Assembly (NCBI GenBank): GCA_937898675.1
Contig: CALEJB010000053.1
Coordinates: 23,819-87,818, forward strand
Reading direction: 5' to 3'
Source: an uncultured Prevotellaceae bacterium
GTDB lineage: Bacteria; Bacteroidota; Bacteroidia; Bacteroidales; Muribaculaceae
DNA length: 64,000 bases
A program made the position numbers and the translations under genes. The notes under the pieces are model-generated. The model was not told where the DNA came from. It saw nothing but the letters and a program-made list of their open reading frames with translations, and made no database searches. Within the stretch, counting starts at the first letter, position 1. Each line of letters begins with the position of its first letter. Below, one piece after another: positions 7,970-17,200 of this stretch.

Positions 7970-9829
7970 TTACTTGAGGATGATGTCGATAACAGCGTTA
8001 ACGTCGGCAATGTTAACCTCACCGTCACCGTTCACGTCGCCAACGGCATCGAAAGTGCCGGAGAGGATCATGTCGATAACAGCGTTAACGTCGGCGATGT
8101 TAACCTCACCGTCACCGTTCACGTCGCCAACCAGGCCAGCGGGCTTGTCACCCTGCATGAACTTGTAGTCGATGTAAGCGCCGGGAATCTCGAAGCGAAC
8201 AACAGCCTCGCGGTAGTTTACGCCAGCGGGCAGAGCCTCGGCGGTAACCAGAGCGTTAACCAGACCGCTGAATTCACCTTCTTCCTCACCGTCTTCGAGC
8301 TCAATGTTCAGCCACTCGGGAACGTCGTCACCGTTGCAGGAGAGGTACCAGCCGTCATCGACACTGGGAACCGAAGAGAAGAACTCAATGCTGCGAGTCT
8401 TAACGGGTGCGCCAGTCTCGTCGATGCCAAAGTTCTTCTCCATAACGCCACCCTCTACAGGGAAGGTGTACTCGCCATCCTCGGCAGTGTAGTTGAAGGT
8501 CATGAAGGGATTCTCGGTGGTGATGAAGATGGACAGACCGGTCATCATCTGGCCGCTGGTGAAGAAGTTGTTCAGGCCGCGCCATACATACTGGTCAACG
8601 CCGCCCTCGCTGTTCTTGCTAGCAAACTTCATGTAAGCCAACTCACCATAGCCCTCGTCAACAGCATCATCGCTGCTGATGAGTGCCGAGAAGTTAGCCA
8701 GGTTCTCCATACCGGGATCGTTGTAACCGTCGATGCAGATCATGATAGCGTCCTCGATGGTCGGGGTCACCTCATACTCAAGGCCATCCTCCTCACCATA
8801 AAGGGTGAAAGCAACAACGCCGCCGGCAACCTCATCGGTCTCGGGGGTAACAGTTGCCTTACCGTAAGCAATCAGTTCACCGGGCTCCTCGGGAAGAATA
8901 ACCTCGTCTTCTTCCATGTAGTCCTGGATCTCATCAAGCTTGTAAACCTTACAGGTCATCTCAACAGGAGCAGTAACAGTGAGCTCGGTGGTGTAGAGCA
9001 GAACTTGCTTGAGCATGTAGGGGTGGGTGGGCTTCTCAAAAGCCTGGGCAATACCGTTCAGGGCATAGGTGCAGGAAGCAGTGCTCAAGGAGCCGTTCTT
9101 GCCAAACCAGTAGCCGTCACCGCTGTCGGTGCCGTCCAGAGCCTGTGCACCGCTGTAGTAGGTGAACATGTACTCCGTGTCGCCATTGCGGCCATGAGAG
9201 GTCATCGTCTTGCTCGAGAGCATGAGGTCGTCATAACCGAGCATCTGAAGCATGTTGTCGCAAGCGAGAACCTGCGAAGCAACACCGTCGGCACCCATCT
9301 GGTAGCTGTTGTTCGGGGTGTTAACATAGAGGACGGGTACATCGTCATACTCCCAGCCGTAGGTAACTGAAAGTTCGGGGAGGTCCTCATCTTCGGGAGT
9401 CATGTAAAGCAGCGAGGCGCGCTCACCGGTCTCCTCGTCATAACCAAACAAGAAATAGTCCCAGAAACGGATGTCTGAAGCGTTGCCGTCATAGTAGGGC
9501 TGATAGGTGTACTCGCAGAAGGGCTTCATTACCATGAAAGGCATGCTGTAGCCGCCGATGTACTCACCCTGGTCAAACACGAAGGAGCCAGCAAAAGCAC
9601 CTGCGGGACGACGATAGTAGGGCTCCATGTCGGGGGCCTTCTTGGGGGCCTTCTTGACAACGGGAGCACCAGGAGTGCGCATGTCCATAGACTGCTTCAC
9701 CATCGAAGGTTTCTCAACAGAAATCTTCTGATTAACTGTTGCACGAGCAGCGCTCGAGCGAGCAACGAGTTGTGCATTGGCACCAACTGCCAGCATTGCA
9801 GCAACTGCTAAAAGTAAAATCTTTTTCAT
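7970..9829 (-). CDS. Acidic secreted protein with BACON-like domain and two C-terminal dockerin-type repeats
   Basis: A 619-residue exported protein with a signal peptide ending near GANAQ. After a basic, Ala/Pro/Lys-rich linker (residues 30-70) comes a long, strongly acidic, beta-rich region that I cannot assign. Near residues 500-565 a segment with VPEWLNIEL and YREAVVRFEIPGAYIDYKFMQGD resembles a BACON domain, a mucin- or sugar-associated Ig-like module of Bacteroidota. The last 50 residues are two calcium-binding dockerin type I repeats (GDVNGDGEVNIADVNAVID, twice), which end the protein. It follows the DUF4302 gene of the SusCD cluster by 104 bases with a strong hairpin between and no TAnnTTTG, so it may be an attenuated last gene of that operon. 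Probably a surface glycan- or protein-binding accessory. Confidence 0.8.
   Translation of the reverse strand: MKKILLLAVAAMLAVGANAQLVARSSAARATVNQKISVEKPSMVKQSMDMRTPGAPVVKKAPKKAPDMEPYYRRPAGAFAGSFVFDQGEYIGGYSMPFMVMKPFCEYTYQPYYDGNASDIRFWDYFLFGYDEETGERASLLYMTPEDEDLPELSVTYGWEYDDVPVLYVNTPNNSYQMGADGVASQVLACDNMLQMLGYDDLMLSSKTMTSHGRNGDTEYMFTYYSGAQALDGTDSGDGYWFGKNGSLSTASCTYALNGIAQAFEKPTHPYMLKQVLLYTTELTVTAPVEMTCKVYKLDEIQDYMEEDEVILPEEPGELIAYGKATVTPETDEVAGGVVAFTLYGEEDGLEYEVTPTIEDAIMICIDGYNDPGMENLANFSALISSDDAVDEGYGELAYMKFASKNSEGGVDQYVWRGLNNFFTSGQMMTGLSIFITTENPFMTFNYTAEDGEYTFPVEGGVMEKNFGIDETGAPVKTRSIEFFSSVPSVDDGWYLSCNGDDVPEWLNIELEDGEEEGEFSGLVNALVTAEALPAGVNYREAVVRFEIPGAYIDYKFMQGDKPAGLVGDVNGDGEVNIADVNAVIDMILSGTFDAVGDVNGDGEVNIADVNAVIDIILK
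7983..8131. repeat. Two 62-base direct repeats encoding the dockerin units
   Basis: Bases 7983-8044 and 8070-8131 are the same except for one position that I can see. They code for the two dockerin repeats of the gene at 7970-9829. Identity extends through synonymous positions, which points to a recent duplication or gene conversion. Confidence 0.85.
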
Positions 9830-9880
9830 AATGAAATTTGTTTGATAAATATAACTAAAAATAATTGTATTCCATAGACA

Positions 9881-9919
9881 GACAGTCGAGGGGCATCGGG
9901 GCCGATGCCCCCGACTGTC
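9881..9919. other. Strong GC-rich hairpin without a T-run, between DUF4302 and dockerin genes
   Basis: GACAGTCG at 9881-9888 pairs with CGACTGTC at 9912-9919, and the inner GGGGCATCGG pairs with CCGATGCCCC, giving a stem of about 17 base pairs with one bulge and a very small loop. Neither strand shows a T-run right after it, so it is not a standard intrinsic terminator. It may set the expression of the last gene or protect the upstream mRNA. Confidence 0.6.
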
Positions 9920-9933
9920 AAAATCGATTTACA

Positions 9934-11286
9934 TTACAGCGCCCAAATCATGTAGTTGGCAGCGTTGCCGCTCTCGGCAAACTTCATGACAATGGGAGCA
10001 AGCAGCGAAGTCGTGCTTGCGTCAAAGGTGCTTGAAGCGACAGCATCGATGAATGACTTCATGGACGGGCATCTCGACACGAAGGTCTTGGCTGCCGCGT
10101 CACCCTCGGCCTCGAAGTTGAACCTAACCTGAGTATCGCTCAATGCATCCATAGTGAAATAGAATGTGGGGTTGTACTTGGTTGAACTCTTCTTGATGTT
10201 GAATGCGAAGGTGTAAACGTTCTTGTTAAAGTCATAGGCAATGGTGGCGCCGCTGAGGGTGGACTTGTTGTAAGTCTTGAGCTCGGAAGCCAGGTCGGCA
10301 GCATACTGTGCGTAGGCTCCACCCAGGGTTGCAATGTCTATCTTCCATGTGAGCGACGTGTTGGCCAAGACGGTGGTCAACGGGTCGGCGGTCATCGTCG
10401 TCGCGTTGTCGTCACGGCAGAGCAGCGAGCCGTCCGGCTGACGGATGAAGTTCTGAATCGTGTAAGCCTCGGTGATGCCATCCAGCGTCACGGGGTTCAT
10501 GAACGACAGGCCATCGTGGGTGATGATGACGTTGTACTCAACGTGCGTCGAGATTTCGTCCTGGTCCTCGCGATACATGGACAGGATGCTTGTTGCGCCG
10601 TTCTTGACAACATAGCGCACACCATTCGGCAGGTTGATGTAAACCTGGGGAATCTTGGCATTGAAGAACGAGTCGGCCATAGCGACAACCTCGTGCATGT
10701 AAACGTCGTCGTCAACATCGGCGGCAACGCGGGTCATGATCATGTTCAGGCCATACTTCTTGCCGGTGACATAAAGGGTGTCGTTGGAGTACTTCATCAA
10801 GTCGAACTCATAGTCGCCCTCGTGGCCGTAACCGGTCTCGTCGTCATCCTCGTCACTCATGCTGGGGATGTCCTCGGGATCAGCAAACAGGTGGAAAATG
10901 CTGTTGAAACTATTGAAACTGAGCACGGGGCCATTGTCGGTGATAACGTCCCACAGCGAGGTCTGGCTGCCATAGACGGGAGCACCTGCGGTGCTGGCGC
11001 CAATGGCGTAGCCGATCCACTTGTTCATGCCCGAGATGGTAACCGAGCCATCCTTCTTGAAGGTCATCAGATAAACGTAGCCCGGTTCATTGGCATTGGC
11101 ATAATATTCCATCTGCCACTTGCCGCCATTGCTGGTGAGGATATCGATATACTCGGCCCTGGCCTTGTCGGTGCGTGCCACGGCATCCTCGTCAAAGATT
11201 TCGTCAACCTCGTTTTTGCACGAACCCAGCGAGAGGGACGTGAGCGCAACGAGCGCCAACATAGCAATATTTAAAAACTTCTTCAT
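9934..11286 (-). CDS. DUF4302 domain lipoprotein
   Basis: A 450-residue lipoprotein: MKKFLNIAMLALVALTSLS then LGSC with Cys23 as the lipidation site. The opening of the mature part (a short linker, then ILTSNGGKWQMEYYANANEPGYVYLMTFKKDG) fits the DUF4302 family, found almost only in Bacteroidota and usually coded beside SusC/SusD pairs. An acidic patch (DEDDDETGYGHEGDYEFD) near residues 140-160 may bind calcium. Biochemical role unknown; position suggests a surface-exposed partner of the SusCD importer. It is 29 bases after the metallopeptidase gene. Confidence 0.85.
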   Translation of the reverse strand: MKKFLNIAMLALVALTSLSLGSCKNEVDEIFDEDAVARTDKARAEYIDILTSNGGKWQMEYYANANEPGYVYLMTFKKDGSVTISGMNKWIGYAIGASTAGAPVYGSQTSLWDVITDNGPVLSFNSFNSIFHLFADPEDIPSMSDEDDDETGYGHEGDYEFDLMKYSNDTLYVTGKKYGLNMIMTRVAADVDDDVYMHEVVAMADSFFNAKIPQVYINLPNGVRYVVKNGATSILSMYREDQDEISTHVEYNVIITHDGLSFMNPVTLDGITEAYTIQNFIRQPDGSLLCRDDNATTMTADPLTTVLANTSLTWKIDIATLGGAYAQYAADLASELKTYNKSTLSGATIAYDFNKNVYTFAFNIKKSSTKYNPTFYFTMDALSDTQVRFNFEAEGDAAAKTFVSRCPSMKSFIDAVASSTFDASTTSLLAPIVMKFAESGNAANYMIWAL

Positions 11287-11315
11287 ATTATTTTCATCAA
11301 GTTAAAGGTGAATCA

Positions 11316-12449
11316 TTACTGGATGTCATAAACCCAACGACGCAGTTCGTTGATGTCATAGGTAGCCTGACGATACTGCACCTCGTTGCGCAACTCATCG
11401 AGGTCAACGTTCCAAGCATCCTGGAGCCACTGGCGAGCGATCTGCACCTTTTGCAGAATAGCCTCGCGGCCGTCGATGCCGTCCTTGTCCTCAACGTCGT
11501 AAATCACGATGCGGTTGCCCTCGGAATCCACCTTGTTGCGATAGTACTTGGAGATGGTGCCATCCTCATTTTCCACGGTGATAACCTCGTTCTCATAGGC
11601 GTAAACGACATCGTTGTTGGCATCGTTGTCGGGATAGTAGTAGTAACAGTAGAACTCGCTGGTCACGTCGTCCTCGTCACCCGAAGCCCAGCCGCGGCTG
11701 GCCAAGTCGAGGATGCGCTCCCACTGTGCATCGGTCTTGACGATGTAGTTGGCGATGGTCTCGGCAAAATCCTCGCGGAACTCACTGGAGGCATAGGTGG
11801 TCACGAAGCCCAGCGAAGTCACAGAGCCCTCGTTGCGGTCCTGCCAGTTGTTGCTGTCATAGTGACCGACCGAGATGGTGTTGAACTCCTGCGGATAGGT
11901 CTTGGTCTGATGCAGGATGTGGGCAAACTCGTGGTGCATGGTCTTGAAGTAGTACTCGTTCATCATGTTAAAGTCGTTGATGCGCATGGCATTGACCTTG
12001 AACAGAGAAATCTTGATACCACCCTCGGCCAGACCGACGGTCTCGGTACCCGACGAAGGATTGTAAGCCGGCGAACCGACCAGCAGAATGATGCGGGGAC
12101 CATAGGTCTTGAGGAAGTCAGGACCAGCCACCTTGTCATAGACGTCGAACCACAGGTGCTTGCAAAGCACAGCGAGGTCGATTGAGTTCTCGTAGGTGGC
12201 GGGCACCAGGTTGTAGTTCATGTTGGTGCTGACATCCGGCATCTTGTACAGGAACGTCAAGTTATACTTGTTCAGATAGTTCTCATTGATGAACTTGTCA
12301 AGCTGATAAGTATAGGACGTGGGATCGAGCGTCTCATCAACATCGGGGAAGATGGTGTCACCCAGTTTATCTTCACTGCACGACGACAGGGACATAGCTC
12401 CAATTGCCACGAGCAGCAACGCTGAAATATAAAATTTGATCTTTTTCAT
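11316..12449 (-). CDS. Putative zinc-binding metallopeptidase lipoprotein
   Basis: A 377-residue lipoprotein with signal peptide and LSSC (Cys24). It carries a zincin motif HEFAH (residues 173-177, in YYFKTMHHEFAHILHQTKTYP) and, about 50 residues on, EDFAETIANYI, whose Glu (about 230) is a good third zinc ligand, as in gluzincins. Such proteins are annotated as putative zinc-binding metallopeptidase and are typically linked to SusC/SusD genes. It most likely cleaves protein or peptide at the cell surface for uptake by the neighbouring SusCD pair; the substrate is unknown. The start is put at the ATG at 12447-12449 because it opens the signal peptide; an ATG 18 bases upstream overlaps the stop of susD. 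Gap to SusD is 17 bases. Confidence 0.88.
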   Translation of the reverse strand: MKKIKFYISALLLVAIGAMSLSSCSEDKLGDTIFPDVDETLDPTSYTYQLDKFINENYLNKYNLTFLYKMPDVSTNMNYNLVPATYENSIDLAVLCKHLWFDVYDKVAGPDFLKTYGPRIILLVGSPAYNPSSGTETVGLAEGGIKISLFKVNAMRINDFNMMNEYYFKTMHHEFAHILHQTKTYPQEFNTISVGHYDSNNWQDRNEGSVTSLGFVTTYASSEFREDFAETIANYIVKTDAQWERILDLASRGWASGDEDDVTSEFYCYYYYPDNDANNDVVYAYENEVITVENEDGTISKYYRNKVDSEGNRIVIYDVEDKDGIDGREAILQKVQIARQWLQDAWNVDLDELRNEVQYRQATYDINELRRWVYDIQ

Positions 12450-12466
12450 AGTTTTGAAATGTGGCA

Positions 12467-14221
12467 TTAATTAGCGGTAGGAACATTCATGCCGCTGCTG
12501 ATGGCAACCGCATTGCCCTCGCTTGTGGTGGTCGTGCGGGGGTTGGGCGTGATGCCGGCAACGATAACCTCGTTAGGAATCTGGATTGCATAGCGCGGGT
12601 CAAGCACCTGGAGGGTGTAAACGTCGCTGATGCCCATCTTGTGCTGGATGGTGAAGCCGAAGCGCTTGATGTCAAACCAACGGTTACCCATGTGCACGTT
12701 CTGGATGCGGCGGAAGTGCTGCACGCACTGCATGTAGGGCTCAATCTCGTTGTTCATGTGGTACTTGTCGCTGGGGCAAACCTCATCAAGGTTGAACTTC
12801 ATCACGATACCGTAACCGGGATCCTTGCGGTCGGGGTTATCATAGTAGCTGTAGAAGGTCAGGATCTGGTCCTTGGTCAGTTCCACCATGTTGTAGTTAG
12901 CCGACTCGTCGGCAAGGATGTGCTCCTTGTTCCAGAGGGCGAGGTCCTCAAATGCGGCGTCGATATTGCCCAAGAACAGGTTGGCCTCGGCGCGCATCAG
13001 CAGGGTCTCCTCGCTGGTGAACTCGGCGCGAATCTCGTGGCAATAGCCGATACCGGCAATCTTGTCGGTGTACTCAAACTGCTCGAAGCAGTTGCCTGCA
13101 AAGTATGCGCCATACTCCTGGCCGCCTGCGCTACCGCAAACGCCGTTGAAGGCGGGCATCATCGCAAACTTCTCGTGAGTCTTGGTGTTCTGGTAGCGGC
13201 AGTTCTGCCATGCCGGGCCAGGACCCTGGATGGTGCCGCGCTTAGCGTCACGGTTGCAAGTGAAACGATAGCCCAGGAAGCAGCGCCACCAAGTGCTGTA
13301 GCTGGTGAAGAGTTGGAAGTTGCTGGGACGCTCGACGCTGGTGAAGTAGCGGCCGATGTCACTGATGTAGTAGAAGTCGGTCTGGTTCCAGCCGTCGTTG
13401 AGCATGGTAGCGGGGTCGTTGCCCTTGAAAGCAGCGGTAGCATACTCGACAACCTTCTCATAGTCGCGCTTCATGAGGTAGAAGCGGGCAGCGAAGGAGT
13501 TGGAGCTGGCCACGTTGAAGTGGTACTTGGGCACCTCATAATACTCCTCGGTGATGTACTTCAGGCCCTCGAGAAGGTCGGCCTCAATCTTGTTGTAGGT
13601 ATCCTCCAGATTGCCGCGGTCATACTTGGGGTCGAGGGTCTTCTCGGGCTCGGTGATATAGGGAATACCGGGCAGGGTAGCGCTGATGCTAGAGCCGCGG
13701 TAAGGCATGCAGAACACCTGAGCAAGGATGAAGTGGTGGTAGGCACGAATCATGTAGGCCTCACCCTTGATAGCGTCGATGCGAGCCTGGTCGGCCGAGG
13801 TGATGGGGTTGCCGTCAATCAGGCCGGTGGTTTCAAACTCGTTGATGCGCTCGAGGACAGCGTTGGAAACGGCAATTGCGCCATAGCAAGAGTTCCAGAT
13901 GCCCGAGGGGCTGTCGCTATCGGAGATGTCAAGGTCAACATCCTCCCAAGCATAAATCTGCTCATCATACTGGTCGTAGGATGACAGGTGGTAACGTACG
14001 CCGTCACTGCTGGGTGAGTTGTTGTCAATCACGTTGTCGCTGGAGAGCTCGCCCACGCGTGCGTAGTTGGACTCCAGATATCCAGTGACAAGCAGCTGTT
14101 GCAGCTGGTCAAGGTTTACCAGATAGACGCGGGTATCGGGCACCTTGTCAAGGAAGTCCTTACAAGAGCTGAGGCCGATGAGCGCCACTGCAATGAATAA
14201 GATTTTATATCGAAGTTTCAT
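12467..14221 (-). CDS. SusD/RagB family outer-membrane nutrient-binding lipoprotein
   Basis: A 584-residue SusD homologue. The signal peptide ends in LIGLSSC (Cys20), followed by KDFLDKVPDTRVYL, the standard opening of the family. Helical TPR-like content and the segments GEAYMIRAYHHFILAQVF, ALYNKI-like repeats and the C-terminal HFRRIQNVHMGNRWFDIKRFG (usual RxxE/WFDIRR region) are all present. SusD proteins cap the SusC channel and bind the nutrient at the cell surface. It lies 37 bases downstream of the susC-like gene, in the invariable susC-susD order. The ligand could be a glycan or a peptide; the linked metallopeptidase favours a proteinaceous source. Confidence 0.95.
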   Translation of the reverse strand: MKLRYKILFIAVALIGLSSCKDFLDKVPDTRVYLVNLDQLQQLLVTGYLESNYARVGELSSDNVIDNNSPSSDGVRYHLSSYDQYDEQIYAWEDVDLDISDSDSPSGIWNSCYGAIAVSNAVLERINEFETTGLIDGNPITSADQARIDAIKGEAYMIRAYHHFILAQVFCMPYRGSSISATLPGIPYITEPEKTLDPKYDRGNLEDTYNKIEADLLEGLKYITEEYYEVPKYHFNVASSNSFAARFYLMKRDYEKVVEYATAAFKGNDPATMLNDGWNQTDFYYISDIGRYFTSVERPSNFQLFTSYSTWWRCFLGYRFTCNRDAKRGTIQGPGPAWQNCRYQNTKTHEKFAMMPAFNGVCGSAGGQEYGAYFAGNCFEQFEYTDKIAGIGYCHEIRAEFTSEETLLMRAEANLFLGNIDAAFEDLALWNKEHILADESANYNMVELTKDQILTFYSYYDNPDRKDPGYGIVMKFNLDEVCPSDKYHMNNEIEPYMQCVQHFRRIQNVHMGNRWFDIKRFGFTIQHKMGISDVYTLQVLDPRYAIQIPNEVIVAGITPNPRTTTTSEGNAVAISSGMNVPTAN

Positions 14222-14258
14222 AGTCGTTATTTATATATTATATAATGTGGAACAACAA

Positions 14259-17200
14259 TTACATGCCCAGACGCAGGGTAAGGGTGAACTGCTTGGGGTT
14301 GGGCGAAGCCACACCACCGCTGTTGAAGAACTCGGGATCCTGTCCGTTGAGTTTCTTGTCGGCGTAGAGCAGGCAGATGTTGGTAGCAGCGAGCTTAACC
14401 GATGCGGTGTTGAGACGCAGGTGCGAAATCAGCGACTTGGGCAGGTCATAGGTCAGAGCAACCTCTTTCAGACGAATGAAGCCACCGTCGGCGATGCGTG
14501 CGGTACTGTAGTTGTAGGCATTGTAGGCCGTGCTCAGGTAGTTGTTGGAGTAGGCCTGGCGGCGCGATGCGATAGCGGGGATGTCGGTGTAAGCCTCATC
14601 ACCGGGCAATGCCCAACGGTTCTTGAAGTCCTTGCTGAAGGCGGTCAGGTCGCTGTAGCTTGCATGGAAGGTGGGGTCAAGGCGCAGCTTGTTGCCAAAC
14701 GCATAGGTCATGAACACATTGAGGTGGAATCCGTGGAAGTCGAAGTTGTTGCCGAAACCACCGGTGAAAGTGGGATCAACGGGACCCTCATACTTGAGGA
14801 AGCCCAGCTTCTCAAATTCCTGGAAGTTGCAACCAACGTTGCTGATGTTGCCATTCTCGTCATAGACCAGGGGCAGACCATGGCTGTCGAGACCTGCGAA
14901 GGGAATCGAGAACACGGCACGGTGGGGATAGCCCTCGAGGGGGAAACCGCTACCCTGAACAAGGTCGATAACGCGCGAGCGAGACTGCAGCTTGCTGATC
15001 TCGGTCACTGCGTAAGAGAAGGTCCAGTCGGTGCTCCAGCCGAAGCCACCGGCAACCTTGGGCTCGATGTTGCGCGACGAAACGGTGAACTCGACACCGT
15101 GCGACTTCATCTCGGCCACGTTACCATACTTGGTGGTAAAGCCGCCGACACCCTCGGTGCGGATAAGACCAATCAGGTCGTAGTTGTTGCGGAAGTACCA
15201 GTCAAACACGAGGTTGATGCGGTTGTAGAGGAAACCGAGGTCAACACCAAGGTCAAACTCATGCTTCTTCTCGTAGGTCAAGTCGGAGTTGCCCAGACCA
15301 GCCAGGTAGAGTGCCATCTCATAGGCATCAATCTCCTGACGCCAGGGACGGGTGGGATAATAGAGCGCCTCGGCGTTGGCATAGCCCGAGGGGCCGCTCT
15401 CGCCGGTCAGCGAGTAGCTCAGACGCAGCTTAGCATAGGTCAAGGCCTTCTTGCTGAGTTCCAGGTTCTGGAAGAACGGCTCGCTATAGACGTTCCATGC
15501 GGCCGAAATGTTCCAAGTGGGGAGCCAGCGGCTCTGGTCGGTCTGGCCCATGAGGTTGGAGCCCTCATAACGGATGGTGCCGTTCAAGACGTAGCGGCCC
15601 AGGAGCGCATAGTTGGCATTGGCAAAGTAAGCCATGTTGCGGCGGTGAGTCTTGCTCACGCTGTAGTAAGTGCCATTCTCTTCCTTCATCTGCTTGAAGA
15701 GCTTGTAATTGGTGAAGGGAAGGTTACCGTTGTCATAAACGATGCCCCAGCCCTCGAAGCTCTCATAGAAGCGGTCAACGCGGCTGGCCTCCATACCTGC
15801 ATACAGGTTGAGGAGGTGCTGGCCATTGTTAAAGTCCTTCTGGTACTGGCCGGTTGCACGGAAGTCGAAGGTCTTGAGGCTGTTCTTGGAGAAGAACAAC
15901 ATACCACCCTTGTCAAGAACGGTCTCGGGGAGAGCGTTGGGGACATCGGGGTCGGTGTACAGGTAGCTGTTGGACGAGCGGATGGATGCATTCTCGGGAA
16001 TGATACCAGCGCGGTAAGCCATGGCTTGGTTACTGTCGTCAAGCACATAGTGGTTCTGCTCGGAGTTCACCGAACGCATCGAACCCAGGAAGTTGAACTC
16101 GAGGGTCTGGTCCTGCTTGATGATGGGCTTGATGTTGATTTCGCCCTGGAACTTCAAGTCGGTCACTTCAACGTCGATGTAGTTGGACTCCAACTCATCA
16201 AAAATGTTAAAGGTGGTGTAGTTGCGCACATACCTTGCTTCGGGGTCAAGGGTACGGGCGGTATTCAAGGCGAAGCTGTAGGGGTTGATATCGAAGTCAC
16301 GCTTAACCTCGCCATAAACAACGTCCACGTTCTGGCTCAGGGTACCCGGAGCCTTCTGGTCACGGAAGCTGTTGCTGTTCAAAATTTTGAGCTTGATCTT
16401 GTCGGTCAAGTTATAGATTGCGTTAGCGTTAAAGGTATAGCGCTCAACGCGGCTCTCCTTGTACCAGCCCGGGTCGGTCATTACCGATGCCGAGGTGTAG
16501 AAGGAACCCTTGTCGGTACCGCCCGAGATGCTCACTGCATGGTTCTGCATGATATTGTTGTTGAACAACAGGTCGAACCAGTCGGTGTTACGCATCTCAG
16601 CCTCACGCAGGTACTGGTTGCGTGCGTTCTGGGTGTTGGGCAGGCCATAGGTGCCGGTTGCGGGATCATAGGTGTCCATCAAGGTGTACATCTGGCCATA
16701 GATACCCGAGGTGGTGCTGTTCACCAGGTTGGCATACTCGAGCCAGCCCTTCTGCTCCATCTCGCGGAGGATACTCATCTGCTCTTGCGAGTTACAGATG
16801 TTGAAGTCGCGATAGCTGGGCTTGAGGCGGTAGGTGAACTCACCGGTATAGTTGATAGAGGTCGAACCCTTGCGACCGGTCTTGGTGGTGATAACGATCA
16901 CACCGGCGTTGGCCTTCGCACCGTAGATTGAGGTAGCCGAACCGTCCTTCAGAATCTGGAAGCTCTCGATATCGTCGGCATTGAGGCCGGCAACAGCCGA
17001 GGCAATCAGCGTGGTAGCGTCACCCGACGAGAGGTCGTCGGCGCTGATGTCCACGTTGTCCTCCAGAATCACACCGTCCACAACCCACAGGGGCTTGGAG
17101 CTACCATAGATGGAGGTAGCGCCGCGCACGCGGATCTTGGGAGCGGTGCCGAAGGTACCCGACACGTTCTGCACCTGCACACCAGACACGCGGCCTTCAA

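Noticed and set aside
7983..8131. Direct repeats that could suggest a CRISPR array
   Set aside because: There are only two units, they lie in a reading frame and code for dockerin motifs. No cas genes are near.
12461..13984. Open frame of 507 codons on plus, and a similar one at 7928-9370
   Set aside because: They are antisense to SusD and the dockerin protein. Low-complexity Val/Ala/Gly composition is typical of reverse frames of these genes.
14145..16931. Open frame of 928 codons on the plus strand
   Set aside because: It is antisense to the susC gene, which shows full family homology. The frame is open only because of codon bias and has no signal peptide, RBS or domain.
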